64,000 nt of DNA, from positions 1 to 64,000 of IMG/VR virus record IMGVR_UViG_3300027704_000022. One strand, 5' to 3'. Below the pieces are notes generated by a model that worked only from the letters and a program-made list of their open reading frames with translations, did no database searches and was not told where the DNA came from. A program made the translations under genes and the position numbers. Positions 16,851-26,041 of this stretch are shown piece by piece (positions within the stretch are counted from its first letter, which is position 1; every line of letters starts with the position of its first letter). Origin of the DNA: a virus.

Positions 16851-18341
16851 TTAAGAAATTTGAATGTTTTCGCGAGAGAAAGCTGATTTGAACTTGTCTC
16901 GCAATGAAGGCTCTTGAGATGCAACAGCCTCATTAGTATTAGAGACTTCCGCGTCTACTGTTTCAGCAGCGTCAAGAGCTTCTTCAATTCCAACTTCTCC
17001 AGTAGAAGCGGTTGAAAGCCTTTTCGCCACTTCATCATCAATGCGGGTTTGGATTTGAGAGTTGAACTCTTCTTGGACCTCTTTATTTTTGGCCTTCCAA
17101 AGGATATTGAGTTTTGAAGCGAATGCCTCATAAGAGGATTCATCTCCAAGACCTTTAAGCTCAGAAGCGAGGAATTCACGATCTTGGTCATCAAGTTCGA
17201 ATTTCTCGTCGATCTGATCCATGCGAGTGTTAAACGAAGCGATAGCTTCTTCGGCTTTCTTTTCGTTTTCAAAAGAACCGATTTGCTCACTAGCTGTGCC
17301 AAGTTTAGCTTCTAGTTCTGCAACAGAAGCTTTGAGGTCTTCGTATTCTTTCGTTTTAGCTTCTTTAGCCAATCGCTCTGCTTCAATATCCTTACGGTAT
17401 TGCTCGTCCCGTTGGCGGATCGCATCAGCAAAGGTATCAGTCATAGAAGCTACAGCTTCTTTTGAGAATTTCTTCTCATTGAGAAGATCCTTTAGTTCAT
17501 TTAGAGTATTTTCAAGTTCCATATCGATAATGTTCTTTTGGTTGTTTACATTTAAATTATTGTTTTGTGAAATTTTATCCCGTTTATCAGAGATAAAAAC
17601 TTCCGTAGCGTCTTCGGAAGGAGAGTATAGACCTTTTACATTAGCTGCTGGGTTTAAAGTATAAGCTATACCTAATGGGTAAATATCGCCTTTTATTAAT
17701 CTATAAATAGTTTCTCCTTTGTCTGTTTTCCCGTTGCCTCCATAGCTCCGTAAAAAACCTCGCATCTCTAATATCTCTTCAGGGTCAGAAATAATTTGCG
17801 CCTCACTTAATAAGTTACTACCTACTGCTAAAACATAATCATTAAAACCCACCTCCCAACTGGCAGAGACTTTCTGATATTGATTACTATCTGGATCTAA
17901 GGATTTCTCGACTAAGTCAGTAAAATTAGAATTGATAGTCTTATATAAAACAGCTCCCAAAGCTATATTAAAAGGCTCTTTCATAGAAGAAGCTTGATTC
18001 TCTTCTATAAGCTCACTAGTTTTATAATTGCTATAACCAGCAGAGACTATATGCCCTACAACTTTTTGTTTATCATGTTCGATATTAGTAGGTTTATGAA
18101 TAAAATTGTTAGCATATTTAACAGCGGTAGCTGAATCCATGCCGTCACCATTCTTATTGAATTGGTTTATAACGGCAGCGTTGAAAGCTACACCCATAAG
18201 ATCTACATTTTCATTATAATCTATATCTTTTGGGATAAGAGACTCTAAGTTCTTTAAAGAAGCCTTAGAGATTAACGAAGCTGAATTTATCTTACAAGAT
18301 GACAGTGGGGCTTCAAAAGTCGCGGTGTATTTGTAATCCAT
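16851..18341 (-). CDS. Prohead protease fused to scaffold
   Basis: 496 residues. Residues about 1-250 look like a phage prohead serine protease: NIEHDKQKVVGHI supplies a candidate catalytic His, and YQKVSASWEV a candidate Ser in a strand, as in S78/U35-type proteases. Residues about 275-450 are long charged helix (coiled coil), as in scaffold proteins, with many Glu, Lys and Ala. The C-terminus ends EPSLRDKFKSAFSR, a probable capsid-binding tail. The GTG three bases earlier is possible, but the ATG overlapping the previous TGA (TGATG) is better. It would chaperone capsid assembly, then digest itself. The fusion is seen in many HK97-like phages. Confidence 0.75.
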   Translation of the reverse strand: MDYKYTATFEAPLSSCKINSASLISKASLKNLESLIPKDIDYNENVDLMGVAFNAAVINQFNKNGDGMDSATAVKYANNFIHKPTNIEHDKQKVVGHIVSAGYSNYKTSELIEENQASSMKEPFNIALGAVLYKTINSNFTDLVEKSLDPDSNQYQKVSASWEVGFNDYVLAVGSNLLSEAQIISDPEEILEMRGFLRSYGGNGKTDKGETIYRLIKGDIYPLGIAYTLNPAANVKGLYSPSEDATEVFISDKRDKISQNNNLNVNNQKNIIDMELENTLNELKDLLNEKKFSKEAVASMTDTFADAIRQRDEQYRKDIEAERLAKEAKTKEYEDLKASVAELEAKLGTASEQIGSFENEKKAEEAIASFNTRMDQIDEKFELDDQDREFLASELKGLGDESSYEAFASKLNILWKAKNKEVQEEFNSQIQTRIDDEVAKRLSTASTGEVGIEEALDAAETVDAEVSNTNEAVASQEPSLRDKFKSAFSRENIQIS

Positions 18342-19111
18342 CACTTTTTTTCTGCCCAGCTTTTAGGGAGGGCGTTTTCAGCCCCAATTTTTTTTGCTCT
18401 ACGGATTAGTTTAGCTTTGAATTGATCAAAGCTCATCGACCCCTTATATCTTCCCCAGCTACTTACTGCATCTTTTACATCTTGTGCAGACATAACTGGA
18501 AACGAACGCCTTTCGGGATCAAGAAAATCGCTGTCTTTTAATGCACCTCGTTTTTTTCCTCCAAATCTCTCTGCGGCGATATCCATCAACAGTTGAGCAT
18601 AACTCTTCGCGGACTTCTTGTCGTATTTAATATCTTTTTTAAGATCTTTTTTCTCAGAGTCTTTCTTTTCAGATGGAGCGCCTTTTTTTAGTTTTTTAAT
18701 TTTGCTCTTGTCATCTTCGATAGCATCTTTTTCATGCTGGGCCTTTTCTTTTTTAGAGTCTTGCTTGAGTTCTTTTTTATCGATCTTATCGTATTGTTTT
18801 TTATCCATACTTTCTGATTTCTTATTCACCTCTTTATGTTTTTTCATAAACGATGCGTGATCGGGACCAGCCATATATACGACTTTGCCATCTTCATCTT
18901 TATGAGAGTGGACACCAGAAAGACCCATTCTCTTAGCATCTGCTATCGCATCGTCCTTAGACTTAAAGTAGTGTTTAGATATCTCTGGGGAGCCATAACT
19001 AGAATATTCTTTCTTTTTAGATTGACTTTCTTTGTTTTTATCTTCGCAATGCATTGCTTCAGATATATCGACTTCAATACCGTTTTCTGTATAATTAAAA
19101 TTATTTTTCAT
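18341..19111 (-). CDS. Lysine-rich head protein with phage DUF6582-like C-terminus
   Basis: 256 residues. The middle (about 90-165) is almost all Lys, Asp, Glu and Ser and must be disordered or coiled. The C-terminal 80 residues (FLDPERRSFPVMSAQDVKDAVSSW to KLIRRAKKIGAENALPKSW) match a domain widely found beside phage prohead proteases, which I recall as DUF6582. It overlaps the portal stop by 11 nt and the protease start by one. It is probably a minor capsid or internal protein or assembly partner. Confidence 0.55.
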   Translation of the reverse strand: MKNNFNYTENGIEVDISEAMHCEDKNKESQSKKKEYSSYGSPEISKHYFKSKDDAIADAKRMGLSGVHSHKDEDGKVVYMAGPDHASFMKKHKEVNKKSESMDKKQYDKIDKKELKQDSKKEKAQHEKDAIEDDKSKIKKLKKGAPSEKKDSEKKDLKKDIKYDKKSAKSYAQLLMDIAAERFGGKKRGALKDSDFLDPERRSFPVMSAQDVKDAVSSWGRYKGSMSFDQFKAKLIRRAKKIGAENALPKSWAEKK

Positions 19112-21071
19112 GGCTATGATATAGGATTGCTGCTGGATAAGTTTCTAATGAATGTTCAGATGATATATTTAAAACTTGCCTTAAAGTGCCTAAATCTTCA
19201 ATTTCGTTAAAATCTTTTACACATGATTCAAGAGTTTTATCCCAAGATTCTTTATCCCGTGAGCAAATGATAGATTCACACAGAGTAGCGAGCATTACCT
19301 CTTGCGCTTCGCTGAGTTCTTTTACTTTTAAATGAGAGGTCATTTTTTCTTTAGAATCATTAATAAAACTATCTATAGAATATATGGTTTTTTGTATATT
19401 AGCTCTAGAGTAAGTGGCGTTAGCTAAAGGTATACCAGTAGTCCCTTCTGGCCTACCGCCTTCTTTTTTTGGCCCTGCTGCTGGGGCATCTAAAGGAGAA
19501 AATACAGGCACTCCACCAACTAAGGGGTTAAAGTGTCCTTTTTCTCTCTCCTTAAGTAATTCTTTCTGAGCCGACTCTAATTGATCAGGATTTGGGAATT
19601 TTCCATTTTCAAACATTTCCATCCCTTGCTTCGGGGTAATGATACCTAATTCCATAAGTCGAGTAGAAGCTCTCATAAGCTGGACCTCATCTCTCATGTC
19701 CATATCCTTCATCTTAGCTTCGGGCCAAGATCGGAACCCCAAACTTTTTGCCACTCTTTTTATTTCCTTGTTTAAGAAATCATTCAAGAACCCATGACGG
19801 GACTCTTTAAGTCTATCAATGAAGATTTGGGCTTTGACTTGAGTTGAGTTAAATTTCTCTTCCCCAACTATTACATTTTGTAATCCTTGTTTAATATCTT
19901 CGTTAAGCACCTGATACTTTTCTGGTCCAAGAACCAAATTCAATTCAGGCATAATGAATTCCGCCTTAGTCGTATAGTCGGAAACAAGAACGCGACCTAC
20001 GCTTTCATTTTTGAAAAGGTTTTGCATAGCAGCCATGTTATTGGGGTTAACTCCACCTTTTTCAGGGTCTGCGCCCATAGTGATAAGCAATATTACATTT
20101 TCTACTGTGCGGGTAATGGATTGATCCATTTTTTTCAATTCAAGCTTAGCATTGATATCGTCCAACACTGGGAAACCAAATGGTATAGCGAAAGGCTCGT
20201 AATCTTGTTTTTTATAAAAAGAATAAGAAAGTCTTTTTGGATCTAAGTCAATACTGATTCCTTCATTAGAAAAAGTCCCTCCTAATATAGATTTTTTAAT
20301 TTCGTCATCTAAAGCTTCGAATATAGCTATGTCCTCTTCTGTTTGCGGGTTAGATAGTCGAGCTAACTCATATTCAGATAAAACTTTTTGATAAACCGAA
20401 CCATAGTTAAAAGTGGTGGTTCTTTTAGCTACGACATCATAAGGGTTAAGTAGGATATACTTAAGAGGAATTTTATTAGCAGAAGCGCCAATAGTCCCCA
20501 CTTGGTTCATAAGCTTGGCATAATCATCTACTTTAAATTTGCCATCAATCCTATAAAGAAAGACGTTCCCGCTGCGGTAATACTCTCTGAAGTATTGATC
20601 TTTTAAAGATGTAATATTAACTCTTTTAAACCATTCGTAAAAAAATTCTTTACTCTTTTTTGAGCCGCCTTCTAAATAGACATCAGTATTTGTAAACTCT
20701 GACATAATATCTATAGCATTCCTAAATACGGCGACATTGCAATAAGCCTTCTGGCATAATTCAATAGCGTCCCGACAGGTTATACCTTCTGATGAATATT
20801 CATATGGCAACAGACCCGAACTTATACTGGAGTAACGATTATGAAGAGTCGTATAAGCAGCGCGGTTCGTGCGAGATCCAGAAAACCCGCTGGTCGATGC
20901 CCCCTGCCTCCTAGCTTCGGATACCCCACTATAGGATGCTTCAGAAGTATAAAAAGGTTCTCCCAGTAATTCTGGAGAGGTTTCCTCGTTATCGCGAGTA
21001 TGTGATGGGTGATCTGAAGTATTGAATTTCTTCCAATATTCAGCACTTTTAGTATATTTCCTTTTCGACAT
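19101..21071 (-). CDS. Portal protein
   Basis: 656 residues from the ATG at 21071; a TTG three codons upstream also opens the frame, but the ATG is preferred. It has typical portal features: N-terminal YSSISSGLLPYEYSSEGITCRDAIELCQKAY, a clip/stem region with LDPKRLSYSFYKKQDYEPFAIPF, then long helices (ITRTVENVILLITMG, RLKESRHGFLNDFLNKEIKRVAKSLGF) and a C-terminal MRDEVQLMRASTRLMELGIITPKQGMEMF. It lies directly after the terminase. It forms the 12-subunit ring for DNA entry. GGTGTAA lies 15 nt upstream of the ATG. Confidence 0.9.
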   Translation of the reverse strand: MSKRKYTKSAEYWKKFNTSDHPSHTRDNEETSPELLGEPFYTSEASYSGVSEARRQGASTSGFSGSRTNRAAYTTLHNRYSSISSGLLPYEYSSEGITCRDAIELCQKAYCNVAVFRNAIDIMSEFTNTDVYLEGGSKKSKEFFYEWFKRVNITSLKDQYFREYYRSGNVFLYRIDGKFKVDDYAKLMNQVGTIGASANKIPLKYILLNPYDVVAKRTTTFNYGSVYQKVLSEYELARLSNPQTEEDIAIFEALDDEIKKSILGGTFSNEGISIDLDPKRLSYSFYKKQDYEPFAIPFGFPVLDDINAKLELKKMDQSITRTVENVILLITMGADPEKGGVNPNNMAAMQNLFKNESVGRVLVSDYTTKAEFIMPELNLVLGPEKYQVLNEDIKQGLQNVIVGEEKFNSTQVKAQIFIDRLKESRHGFLNDFLNKEIKRVAKSLGFRSWPEAKMKDMDMRDEVQLMRASTRLMELGIITPKQGMEMFENGKFPNPDQLESAQKELLKEREKGHFNPLVGGVPVFSPLDAPAAGPKKEGGRPEGTTGIPLANATYSRANIQKTIYSIDSFINDSKEKMTSHLKVKELSEAQEVMLATLCESIICSRDKESWDKTLESCVKDFNEIEDLGTLRQVLNISSEHSLETYPAAILYHSHEK

Positions 21072-21120
21072 AAGATACAAATTATCTTACACCTCAAAGT
21101 TAACTTTCAACTTTTAAAAG

Positions 21121-22986
21121 TCAAGAAATGAACATTGGTACAAAAGTGTTTTGCCTATCTGATATGTCATCTGACTCCATATCATAGAATACGTTCATCA
21201 TCCAATTACCTAAGACCAAGGCTGAATAAGAATCTTTACGAGCTTTGTTAGCTCCGCTTTGCCTTCTTAAGTTACGCGGTAGATCAAAACTTTGAGTTCC
21301 TTGAGAAGATGTCGTAATTTGAACCATAGCGCATTGGACTTTAATAAGATCCATCATGTCTTTTTGGTGTTCGACGAAATCAATCATCCTCGCACCTTTT
21401 GCTCCTTTTTCATCAGTATCATTCTTTAAGAACTTCAACTCTTCTATAGGGACTCTAGATTTTCTTTGATTGTTATAATCATCATTCATAGCGGCTCCCG
21501 CAAAAAATATACGCTTATGGTCAAAAGAAGATTGTAAAGACTCGTTAGCTAGCCTAATCCAAGACGAAGTAGGCTTTCTAAGGAAAACGAATTTTCTTTC
21601 TGATTTATTGTATTGATTTTTAAGCCTACTCAAGTTTCTATCGTAATCTTTAGATTTGTCTAAATCAGCTTCAATTACTCCTAGATTTAAATTTTTACTT
21701 TTGAATATCTCACTCTCATTACAGGAGCTGATGAATTGAACGCCTCCATTATAATCCCCTACTACAGCTGATATATTAAAGTGGGTAAGAATGTAAGCCA
21801 TATACTTAATATGTGTTTTTAAGTTGGCTCCCGATAAAGCATAACTATGCACTATTGTCCCCTTCTTAGATTCTCTGTTGATTTTGATTAACAGCATAGC
21901 GAAATCGTCAGAACTCTCACTCTCAGACCAAGACGGGTCAAAAGATAAGATGTATTCGTCTTTACGGTTTCCTACGACTTCAACAGATTGCCCTTCTCCA
22001 TCTGGTATGGTGCAAGCTGCCATTTTACTCACCTTAAAGTATCCAGAGCTATCATCGGTGAAGATTGCTCCAAATTCCCTATTGAACTGGGCATCGCTCA
22101 TAGTAGAGCGCGATTGATTAATCAAGTTCTGATCATATAGTTGCTGTGGGGCGCAATCGTAACTAAAATGCATAATTGTCCTGTGCGCTCCATCCTGTTT
22201 ATTCTCATTTAGAATCAAAGCCTCATATTGTTGATATATTTTGTAGAGGTATTCGAATTTATAAGATGCGGATGATAAACCAATAATTTTGTTGTTTGGC
22301 CATCGCTTACGATCTTCTTTTTTCATTTTACCCTGCTCGATCATCTTGGTTTCTAAATCATAAACCTCTTGCCTCTCAGTGGGGTTTTCAACTACAGACA
22401 GGAAAGGCATCAACACCTCATTATAAATTTTTTCAGGCATTAACAATAATTCATCAACGATTATTCTTTGGAATCGGAAACCTCGCAATTTTTCACCATC
22501 ACCCAAGGGTAAAGCTCTGATGCTACTCCTGCCTATCTCCATTACCCATTCATCATTCATTTTCGATGTGCGGGTAATACATTGAGCAAAAAATTCTGCT
22601 TTAGGGCTTTTAGCGATATCTTCTATCTTTTTGAAAATCATTTTAGACTGTCGAAATGACTTAGAGATGATGCCTATCTGTACACCCTGATTTAAAATAG
22701 CGTCTAATAGCGCGAAAATGCCCGTAGAGAAGCTTTTGGACATTCCACGACTCCAGATCCCCAAAAAGTAATCGGACTCCATCATGGACTTAATAGCCAT
22801 ATGTTGGAAAGGGAATAATTTTACCCCTGTAAACAATTCACAAGCAAAAGAAGGATTTTCTCTTAGAAATTTATAAAGAAGAATCTTAGCTTCTGTTTCT
22901 TCTAAATACCCCTCTTTTTCGAGAATGAGTTTGTTTATATCCTTGTACTCTCTGTGGAGTTTCTGTTTTCCTGTTTCCCAAGCCAT
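21121..22986 (-). CDS. terL: Terminase large subunit
   Basis: 621 residues. Walker A-like loop at 76-87 (GIWSRGMSKSFS), Walker B at 175-179 (IIVDE), and an RNase H-like nuclease domain with D350 (ILSFDPSWS) and D411 (VVGDYNGG). Packages DNA into the prohead through the portal, and cuts concatemers. The Walker A has Arg-Gly-Met-Ser-Lys-Ser, a variant also seen in other terminases. The start lies 101 bp inside the upstream nuclease gene in another frame; the next Met is at residue 63, too close to the ATPase motif, so the long overlap is probably real. Confidence 0.95.
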   Translation of the reverse strand: MAWETGKQKLHREYKDINKLILEKEGYLEETEAKILLYKFLRENPSFACELFTGVKLFPFQHMAIKSMMESDYFLGIWSRGMSKSFSTGIFALLDAILNQGVQIGIISKSFRQSKMIFKKIEDIAKSPKAEFFAQCITRTSKMNDEWVMEIGRSSIRALPLGDGEKLRGFRFQRIIVDELLLMPEKIYNEVLMPFLSVVENPTERQEVYDLETKMIEQGKMKKEDRKRWPNNKIIGLSSASYKFEYLYKIYQQYEALILNENKQDGAHRTIMHFSYDCAPQQLYDQNLINQSRSTMSDAQFNREFGAIFTDDSSGYFKVSKMAACTIPDGEGQSVEVVGNRKDEYILSFDPSWSESESSDDFAMLLIKINRESKKGTIVHSYALSGANLKTHIKYMAYILTHFNISAVVGDYNGGVQFISSCNESEIFKSKNLNLGVIEADLDKSKDYDRNLSRLKNQYNKSERKFVFLRKPTSSWIRLANESLQSSFDHKRIFFAGAAMNDDYNNQRKSRVPIEELKFLKNDTDEKGAKGARMIDFVEHQKDMMDLIKVQCAMVQITTSSQGTQSFDLPRNLRRQSGANKARKDSYSALVLGNWMMNVFYDMESDDISDRQNTFVPMFIS

Positions 22987-23902
22987 CTTTTTTAATTTGT
23001 TCGTCCCAAAAATATTGCAAGTCTACTTCCCAAAGCTTCTTACCTAAAACGAGGATTTTGGGGATAAGCTCCTCGCTCTTCTCTCTAGAGCCACTAAACA
23101 CAAACTGACAACAATCAGTATACTCAGATTGTATAGACCGCATCTGATGATAAACATAATCTAGCCTAAATTTCTTGAACCCCCTTTTATTGGTCGCCCA
23201 CATATCATCAAAAGCTGTTTCTATGACTATATAAAGATAACACCCCAATGACCTGCACCTCTCAAGCTCTTTTATAAAACGTGAGTAGCCATTGGTTATA
23301 GTAGAGCAAAAATCCTGGTAAGACTTCCTATCCACAAATGTATAGTCGTATAGATCCCCGCCTACGGCGTAGTCGCCCACATCCAATTTTAATAATTCAG
23401 AATTAGTAAAAGATAATGGTTGCTGTTCCCTAGTATCAATTAGTATAGGCGTATTAGAATAATCTTTTTTAAAATCTTTGTGTAAAGACGCGGATAGCAT
23501 AGGGAGCATACCAAGATGCTCGCAGGTTTCACGGTAGCTCCCAAAAACCTGTTTGCAGATGTCGATGTCGGGTAAACCGCTCGTTTGTAGGTAAGTCGAA
23601 GGTGGCCCCGCCTTAATGCCCTTGGCCCCTAATTTTTCTTTGAAAGATTTCCCTATAAATTCCTTGACCTCTTCACGCGGAGCCTGACCGCACCACTTTT
23701 TCATATTCCCCTTATTAGTAAAGTCAGCAGCGAAATACTGATCGTAATTTTTAAAAGGTATGAGTTCTTCAGTAAGTTTGTCTTTCCTATTGTAATTCTT
23801 AACGTAATACTCCCCCAAGAACATATCGTGAGCTTTTACATGGGTATGTAAACTCCTTCTGCTCTTAAACTCCTTTTCGCACTCTTTACATTTAAATGGC
23901 AT
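22886..23902 (-). CDS. C2H2 zinc finger plus ERCC4-type nuclease
   Basis: 338 residues. Residues 5-25 form a classical C2H2 finger (C5, C8, H21, H25). Residues about 150-300 form an XPF/ERCC4 nuclease: IDTREQQPL (D156, R158, E159), LDVGDYAVGG (G176, D177) and VDRKSYQDF (D191-R-K193). In the canonical ERKxxxD motif the first residue is Glu; here it is Asp. It likely cuts branched or flapped DNA. Being just upstream of the terminase and overlapping it, it may act in resolving DNA before packaging. The C-terminal 33 residues are very basic and are encoded in the overlap with the terminase start. Confidence 0.85.
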   Translation of the reverse strand: MPFKCKECEKEFKSRRSLHTHVKAHDMFLGEYYVKNYNRKDKLTEELIPFKNYDQYFAADFTNKGNMKKWCGQAPREEVKEFIGKSFKEKLGAKGIKAGPPSTYLQTSGLPDIDICKQVFGSYRETCEHLGMLPMLSASLHKDFKKDYSNTPILIDTREQQPLSFTNSELLKLDVGDYAVGGDLYDYTFVDRKSYQDFCSTITNGYSRFIKELERCRSLGCYLYIVIETAFDDMWATNKRGFKKFRLDYVYHQMRSIQSEYTDCCQFVFSGSREKSEELIPKILVLGKKLWEVDLQYFWDEQIKKDGLGNRKTETPQRVQGYKQTHSRKRGVFRRNRS

Positions 23903-24941
23903 CGTCTTGACTTATTCCTAAAACTCTGGCTTTCCATTCGGACATACCCTCTAGCCTCTCAGCTTCCTCCTTGATAGATTCTTTTTGCATCTCCGCGATG
24001 TGGACCATTGTTTCTCTTTCTTGTTGTTCTTGGAAAAGTTGGACGATAGCGAGAAATGAGGCATTTTCTTTATGCATTTTTTTCATCCTATCTCCCCTGT
24101 CTCCCTGTAGCTTCTTGGTTAGATTCTCAATGCGAGTTTCGCACTGGTGATACTCCCCACTCTTAGCTTTAATAATCTCAGCTAGCCTTATAGACATCTC
24201 TTGTTGTTCATCGGCATCGTCGAACATGCTGTTCAATTTGTTTAGATGTGCGCTTATTACTTCTAAGTTAATAACTTCTTTGCAAACATTCAGGTAAAGA
24301 TTTAATTCGTCCGCTGTTAGATCGGGTTTGTCCCATGTCAGCCGAATAAATTCATGCTCAAACAACACTCTGTCTTCTGAATTTAATAAATTATTAATAA
24401 TTTTAAGAAATCTAGAATTAGAAAGGTTGATTCCTAGCCTTTCTACACAAATCTGCTTTTGTCTATTAATCCTTTGTTCATTTAATGTCTGTCCAGTAGC
24501 ATCATTTATCTTTTTTATGATTCTAGAGGGGGATCTTGGCGCAAGATATGAGTTTAAAGCCCCCGAATCTTGAGACGGCAACATATCTGGGTTAACTTCC
24601 CTGATTTTTTCTAAAACTACACGCTGCTCCGAACTCAAAGGCTTTACATTCCTAGACGGGAAAACAATTTTAGCTATTTCCAATGAGGACAACCCCTCTT
24701 GGGCTTGTTGTAAAATGAACGTACCCTGTTCACTAGTCAGATTTATAACTTCTGCTGGGATTCTACAAGTAGTATTGAATTTTATAGAGTTCTCCACCAA
24801 GAACTTTCTAACAGCCCTCCCCTCTTTAGACCTTCCATCTAAAAGTTCATCGCCAAAACATTTCTTAGTCAGATCAATGAGATCTGGCATTTCATTAGCA
24901 TGAACCCTTAAGAATTCTTTTTGTTCTTTATTAAGATCCAT
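23892..24941 (-). CDS. Unknown helical protein, possible small terminase
   Basis: 349 residues, nearly all alpha-helical, no membrane segment. Residues about 75-125 contain two helix-turn-helix-like stretches (LTSEQGTFILQQAQEGLSSLEIAKIVF, LSSEQRVVLEKIREVN). Residues about 240-330 look like a coiled coil (EQQEMSIRLAEIIKAKSGEYHQCETRIENLTKKLQ). DNA-binding helices plus oligomerisation helices upstream of the terminase fit a small terminase subunit, but it is larger than usual and I recognise no specific family. ATG 24941 is chosen over the GTG three bases earlier. Overlaps the sigma-like gene by 11 nt. Confidence 0.45.
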   Translation of the reverse strand: MDLNKEQKEFLRVHANEMPDLIDLTKKCFGDELLDGRSKEGRAVRKFLVENSIKFNTTCRIPAEVINLTSEQGTFILQQAQEGLSSLEIAKIVFPSRNVKPLSSEQRVVLEKIREVNPDMLPSQDSGALNSYLAPRSPSRIIKKINDATGQTLNEQRINRQKQICVERLGINLSNSRFLKIINNLLNSEDRVLFEHEFIRLTWDKPDLTADELNLYLNVCKEVINLEVISAHLNKLNSMFDDADEQQEMSIRLAEIIKAKSGEYHQCETRIENLTKKLQGDRGDRMKKMHKENASFLAIVQLFQEQQERETMVHIAEMQKESIKEEAERLEGMSEWKARVLGISQDDAI

Positions 24942-25602
24942 CACCTATAATATCTTGGTCTTTGAGAATATCTATAGCTACTTGAAGAAATTTTTTCTTT
25001 AAGTTCTTAACTTGTCTATAACCAAGCTTCTTTTTTTGAGGGGAAATCTTATAACCCATGAATTTAGCGACATCTTCTTCACTGCTACTTTCAAAGTATA
25101 ACATTTGATAAGCTATGTAGTGGTTGGCGCTCAAACGCGCCTCCATTTCAATATTTAACTTTCCCACAGACAATGGGAAATCAAAATCCAAATATTCTTT
25201 ATTAGAGACTTCTTTTATAAAATCTTCAGTAGAAAGCGGGATCTTTAATTCTAATCCTGCTTTTTTTGACTTTTCCCATTTACTGCATATAGAACAGTGG
25301 GCGTGAGAGTGATCGGGTAATTGGTAATCGGGGCAGGGATTGACATAATTGCCGTAATGATTTCTCACTAGGTTTCTTATTTGATTAGATATGATCCTAC
25401 CTATCCACGGCTCAAGAGGACGACTCTGATCCCACATGTGCCATTTTTTAGCAATATGTATTTTTATGATTTGCTGAACATCCTCGAAATCAAACCACTT
25501 AACAGCGTAAAGCCGCCATTTATATTGTTGTTTGCTTACCGCTTCGTCTATTACTTCAGAGAAGTCTTCATATGTATAATCACTTCTCTCTTTTCTTTTC
25601 AT
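24931..25602 (-). CDS. Sigma-70-family-like transcription factor
   Basis: 223 residues from the ATG at 25602; upstream ATGs at 25614 and 25665 lie deeper inside the zinc ribbon gene. FDFEDVQQIIKIHIAKKWHMWDQSRPLEPWIGRIISNQIRNLVRNHYGNY matches sigma region 2: a helix, a loop with Pro-Trp, then the W..RII.N.IRN.IR recognition helix. The middle has a Cys/His cluster (CPDYQLPDHSHAHCSICSK) that could bind zinc, unusual for sigma factors. The C-terminus (EEDVAKFMGYKISPQKKKLGYRQVKNLKKKF) looks like an HTH, as in region 4. It likely directs host polymerase to late phage promoters; the AGTGTAA boxes are natural candidates. Confidence 0.65.
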   Translation of the reverse strand: MKRKERSDYTYEDFSEVIDEAVSKQQYKWRLYAVKWFDFEDVQQIIKIHIAKKWHMWDQSRPLEPWIGRIISNQIRNLVRNHYGNYVNPCPDYQLPDHSHAHCSICSKWEKSKKAGLELKIPLSTEDFIKEVSNKEYLDFDFPLSVGKLNIEMEARLSANHYIAYQMLYFESSSEEDVAKFMGYKISPQKKKLGYRQVKNLKKKFLQVAIDILKDQDIIGDGS

Positions 25603-25921
25603 TAATAAAATCATTAACAGATTGAGTATTATCCCTTCGATTTGTTTCGATTGGGGTTGGCTCACCTAATAACGACCCTATTGTTCGATTAGAAATATCA
25701 GAGCTTTCAAATTCTACTTGAAAATTACTGATTTCAGGAACGAATTCAGCATCCGTCTCATCTGACGAAATAACCGAAGATTTTCTTTCTATAGCAGAAG
25801 TCTTTGCAGAAACAGCAGCAACTGTAGAATTTAAAGGTTGTCCGCACTTATTACAGAAATTGGGTTTTGCGTTTGCAAAAGAAATTTTAGAGCCGCAACT
25901 CTGACAGAATAAATGAGCCAT
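25580..25921 (-). CDS. Zinc ribbon protein
   Basis: 113 residues. C6-x2-C9 (FCQSCG) and C23-x2-C26 (FCNKCGQPL) form a zinc ribbon, followed by a long Ser/Glu/Asn-rich, disordered tail ending in NDFINEKKREK. The gene overlaps the sigma-like gene that follows, so the two products may act together, for instance as a transcription factor and its partner. No enzyme motif. The start is preceded by AGTAGAATATATAGT, close to the late-box pattern. Confidence 0.7.
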   Translation of the reverse strand: MAHLFCQSCGSKISFANAKPNFCNKCGQPLNSTVAAVSAKTSAIERKSSVISSDETDAEFVPEISNFQVEFESSDISNRTIGSLLGEPTPIETNRRDNTQSVNDFINEKKREK

Positions 25922-26041
25922 ACTATATATTCTACTAGTTATATATTAATTTTCAAAAAAAACAAGGTTTGATGCGTTCTTTTATGTATAAGCTGTTCGC
26001 CGCTTCCGCGTTAACGCATTTCTTGTCTATAACATATGTTA

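Noticed and set aside
22886-22986. Later terminase start to avoid the overlap
   Set aside because: The next Met is at residue 63, removing the segment that normally leads into the ATPase domain.
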